Below, in pieces: positions 61,262 to 64,000 of a stretch of 64,000 bases of DNA. A program made the position numbers and the translations under genes. The stretch is from Streptomyces misionensis (GTDB lineage: Bacteria > Actinomycetota > Actinomycetes > Streptomycetales > Streptomycetaceae). Numbering within the stretch: the first letter of the stretch is position 1; every line of letters begins with the position of its first letter. The notes beneath the pieces are model-generated. The model was not told where the DNA came from. It saw nothing but the letters and a program-made list of their open reading frames with translations, and did not search any database. The stretch spans positions 6,819,001 to 6,883,000 of the forward strand of contig NZ_FNTD01000004.1 of NCBI RefSeq assembly GCF_900104815.1, written 5' to 3'.

Positions 61262-63874
61262 CTACGCCGCTCCGAAGGCCGCGAACGCCCAGCCCGTGGC
61301 CTGGTGCACCGTGTCGGAGGGCAGGGTGGTGCGGGCGTCGCGCAGAGCCTCGGCCAGCGACAGGCCCGCGGTGAGGCCCTTGTGCAGGGCGAGCATCAGC
61401 GGAATCACGGCGGCGTCGTTGACCGGGGCGCTGCTGGCGACCACCCCGGCCGTGCCCAGCGGCAGCAACGCGGTGACCAGACCGAGGAGTTCATCGGCGC
61501 CGACCGAGGCGAGACGGGCGGTGTCGCAGCTGGAGAGGATGATGCGGTACGGGCTGCGGTCCAGGCGCTCGAAGTCGTGCACGATCAGCGGGCCGTCGGC
61601 CATCCGCAGCGCGGAGAACAGCGGGCTGTCGGCCCGGAAGGTGCCGTGCGCGGCCAGATGCGCCAGCCCCGCGCCGTCCAACTCCGCCAGCACCCGCGGT
61701 ACTTGCGCGCCCTCACCCTCCAGGACCGTCGCCGTGCCGTAGCGGTCGGCCAGCTCCGGCACCTCCGCGCCGCCCGTGGCGAGACCCGGGCCGCGCACCA
61801 GCACGGTGCGGCCGTCCCGGGGCGGCTCCGTCTCCCGGGCGCGCAGCCAGCTGCCCGCCGACGGCGACACACTGAGCACCCGGTCGCGCAGCGCGGGCAG
61901 CAGCGCCCAGGGCACCCGGTGCAGCGCCCCCGGCGGCACGATCACCACCGGCCCCGTCCCCAGCTGCGGCACGGCACCACCCAGCAGCAGCTCCTGGAGC
62001 CGTTCGCCCGCCGCCTCCACCAGCGGCAGCCGCGCCTCCGCCCCCGGGTGCGCGAGCCGCCGCAGCCCCGCCTGCACGTACTCGGCCTCGGCCACCGCCT
62101 CCGCGAGCGGCCCGGCCGCGAACCGCCGCACCCTGCCCTGCCCGCACAGCAGCACATGCACCCGCCCCCCGACCACGGCGAGTTCCACCAGCCGGCCGTC
62201 GCCGAGCCGGTCCAGCAGCCGGGACACGTCGAAGCGGCTGCCCTCGTGCGGGGCGGAGCCGCGGATATGGCGGGTGCGCGAGCGGATCTCCCGCTCCAGG
62301 CGCCGCTGTTCCCGCTCCAGCGCCGGGACCGGACGGCCCTCCATCCGGGCCTCCTCCGCGCGGGCCGCGATCTCCCGGTAGGCGGTCAGGCCGCTGAGCA
62401 GCGCCGGGTCGGCGGGCGGCCGGGTCGGCGGCGCGGACAGCACGGTCGCCCGCCACCGCTCGCTCCACTCCAGCAGCCGCCGGGGACCGCCGTGGGTGAG
62501 GCTCACCTCCTGGGCCAGCGCCGCCAGTTCGGCGCCCTGCGCGGTCACGTGGGCGCGCAGCTCCGAGGCGCCCAGCGTCATCCGGTGGTCGTCCAGCACG
62601 TCCAGACCGCGCCGGCAGGCCTCCAGGACGCCCCGCCGGGAACCGGCCGCGCGGGCCCGCAGCGCCTGCGCCGCCCAGCCGGTCATCCGGGCCGGCGCCG
62701 GACCCGCGTGCCGGCCGCGGGCCGCCACCGCCAGATGCCGCTCCGCGTCCGCCGTCCAGCCGAGCGCCAGCGCGATCCGGCCGGCCAGCAGCGAGGCCTC
62801 GGGCGCTGCGGGGGAACCGAAGGAGGCCAGCCGTTCGGCCACCGCCGCCGCGTCCCCGACCAGCCGCCCCGAGCGGCGCCCGTCCGCCACCCGCGCCTCG
62901 ATCAGCACCAGCCGGGCGTGCGTCTCCCACCACAGCCGCCGCTGCGCCGCGAACAGCCGTACCGCGACGGCCGCGCGGGCGATCGCGGTGGGCGCGTCCC
63001 CGGCCGAGCGGGCCGCCCGCGCGGCGGCCAGCAGCAGTTCGGCCTTGCGGGTGGACTGCCCGCCGATCCGGTCGAGCAGGGCGATCGCCGCGTCCGCCTC
63101 GGCCAGCGCCTCCGGGGCGAGGCCGGCGGCCATCAGCACCTCACAGCGCCGGATGGACAGCATGTAGGTGGGCGTGCCGAGCTTCGCGTACCGTTCCTCC
63201 GCCTCGTCCAGCAGCCGCAGCGCCGCCGGGACGTCCCCGGAGCGGAAGGCGGCCAGCCCCCGGCTCTCCACCGCGTCCGCCTTGTCGTGCTCCTGGCCCG
63301 TGGTGCCCCACAGCCGCTCCGCCGCCGTGAAGTCCGCGTCGGCCCGCTCGACCGCGCCGAGCGCCAGGTGCACGGTGGCCCGCAGGGTCAGCGCCCGCGC
63401 GGTCCAGATGTCGTCGCCCAGCTGCCGCAGCACCGGCAGGGCCCGCCGTACGTCCTCCAGCGCCTCCCGGTGGTGCCCCAGCACCCACCAGACGTAGGCC
63501 CGCCGGTAGAGCACCCGGGCCCGGGTGTGGCCGGTGCCGCGCGCGACCCCCCGCTCGAAGGAGGCGAGCCCCTGCCGCGTGCGCCCCGCGTGCACCAGTG
63601 CGACCCCCAGCGTCGCCAGCACATCCGCCTCGCGGTCCGCCGAATCGGCGCGCGCGGCCAGGTCCCGAGCCCGCCGCAGATGCCGCAGCGCGACGCGCAG
63701 ATCGCCGAAGTCCCGCTGCCAGATGCCGAGCACCTGGTGGGCGATGCTGGCGGCCAGCGGCGCCGGGGCGGCTTCGAGCACCAGCTCGGCGCGCGCCCTG
63801 GCCTCGCCGGGGTCGGCGAACACCATGGGCAGCAGTTCGAGGACCGGCTCGCTTCCCGCTGTCACGCCTCGCAT
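61262..63874 (-). CDS. TPR-CHAT caspase-like protein
   Basis: An 870-residue protein. Residues 20-480 form TPR-like helical repeats (for example ALRHLRRARDLAARADSADR and ALEDVRRALPVLRQLGDD). The C-terminal CHAT domain (about 590-868) keeps the caspase-type dyad: His in LAHLAAHGTFRADSPLF near residue 741 and Cys in IILSSCDTARL near 785. CHAT proteins are peptidase-like and are often activated by partners, sometimes in bacterial immunity or cell-death modules. Downstream it converges on the LAL regulator, and it is divergent from a gene cut by the window edge. The ATG lacks a clear ribosome site. Confidence 0.87.
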   Translation of the reverse strand: MRGVTAGSEPVLELLPMVFADPGEARARAELVLEAAPAPLAASIAHQVLGIWQRDFGDLRVALRHLRRARDLAARADSADREADVLATLGVALVHAGRTRQGLASFERGVARGTGHTRARVLYRRAYVWWVLGHHREALEDVRRALPVLRQLGDDIWTARALTLRATVHLALGAVERADADFTAAERLWGTTGQEHDKADAVESRGLAAFRSGDVPAALRLLDEAEERYAKLGTPTYMLSIRRCEVLMAAGLAPEALAEADAAIALLDRIGGQSTRKAELLLAAARAARSAGDAPTAIARAAVAVRLFAAQRRLWWETHARLVLIEARVADGRRSGRLVGDAAAVAERLASFGSPAAPEASLLAGRIALALGWTADAERHLAVAARGRHAGPAPARMTGWAAQALRARAAGSRRGVLEACRRGLDVLDDHRMTLGASELRAHVTAQGAELAALAQEVSLTHGGPRRLLEWSERWRATVLSAPPTRPPADPALLSGLTAYREIAARAEEARMEGRPVPALEREQRRLEREIRSRTRHIRGSAPHEGSRFDVSRLLDRLGDGRLVELAVVGGRVHVLLCGQGRVRRFAAGPLAEAVAEAEYVQAGLRRLAHPGAEARLPLVEAAGERLQELLLGGAVPQLGTGPVVIVPPGALHRVPWALLPALRDRVLSVSPSAGSWLRARETEPPRDGRTVLVRGPGLATGGAEVPELADRYGTATVLEGEGAQVPRVLAELDGAGLAHLAAHGTFRADSPLFSALRMADGPLIVHDFERLDRSPYRIILSSCDTARLASVGADELLGLVTALLPLGTAGVVASSAPVNDAAVIPLMLALHKGLTAGLSLAEALRDARTTLPSDTVHQATGWAFAAFGAA

Positions 63875-63947
63875 CGTAGTGGCCTGTATCAGATGGCGGA
63901 CCGGCGGCTCTCACTCTCGTAGACCGTCTTCAGGGGGATGACACGGC

Positions 63948-64000
63948 ATGGCACCTCAGCGATTTCGTGAGCAGTTCGACCACATCCAGCGCTCGATGCC
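63948..64000 (+). CDS. Start of an unidentified gene, truncated by the window edge
   Basis: ATG 63948 follows CAGGGGGATG, a good ribosome site, and opens a frame beginning MAPQRFREQFDHIQRSM that continues past the end of the window. Seventeen residues are too few for a family call. It is divergent from the CHAT gene with only 73 bases between them, so it could be a functional partner of that protein. Confidence 0.55.
   Translation, partial: MAPQRFREQFDHIQRSM

Overview
The window is a high-GC actinobacterial chromosome segment. Frequent GTG starts, ATGA/GTGA stop-start overlaps, purine-rich ribosome sites, a complete aromatic-carotenoid locus and a hybrid NRPS-PKS cluster all point to Streptomyces or a close relative. 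No rRNA, tRNA, insertion sequence, prophage or CRISPR array was seen. All assignments come from reading the translated sequence; no database search was run.

Layout: (1) 0-2.8 kb holds a SpoIIE-like PP2C phosphatase convergent with a STAS protein, a winged-helix regulator and an MSMEG_6728-type protein. (2) 2.8-10.2 kb is a carotenoid locus: crtY-crtT-crtU on the minus strand, divergent from crtI-crtB plus a DUF5914 Rieske protein. The expected end product is isorenieratene. crtE is not present; a 35-codon reading frame sits where it would be. (3) 10.4-16.6 kb holds a DUF1206 membrane protein, an XRE/NB-ARC/TPR regulator, two lipoproteins and an LLM oxidoreductase.

(4) 16.7-37.7 kb is a hybrid NRPS-PKS cluster around a divergent promoter region near 33.0 kb. 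The minus-strand operon runs ATP-grasp ligase, NRPS C-A-PCP (predicted Thr), NRPS C-A-PCP (predicted Gly), PKS KS-AT-ACP (predicted malonyl), MupA-type LLM monooxygenase, A-less NRPS C-PCP-E-like, MFS exporter. The plus-strand operon runs stand-alone PCP, type II thioesterase, stand-alone A domain, Rossmann oxidoreductase, HAD phosphatase. I could not match this set to a known product; it is the best candidate for an undescribed system.

(5) 37.8-50.4 kb holds a DUF3592 protein, an ABC exporter divergent from its probable two-component system, an SNF2 helicase, a DUF2867 SDR protein with a photolyase, an APC permease and an unknown protein with two HTH-like segments. (6) 50.6-58.2 kb is a sulfur-metabolism region. 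Three short leader peptides sharing a DLLRV motif precede a glutathionyl-hydroquinone-reductase-like protein, an amino-acid ABC transporter and two flavin monooxygenases. The transporter leader is also preceded by a SAM-IV-type riboswitch. (7) 58.3-64 kb holds an astacin-like metalloprotease divergent from a LAL/LuxR regulator, a TPR-CHAT protein, and the start of one more gene cut by the window edge.
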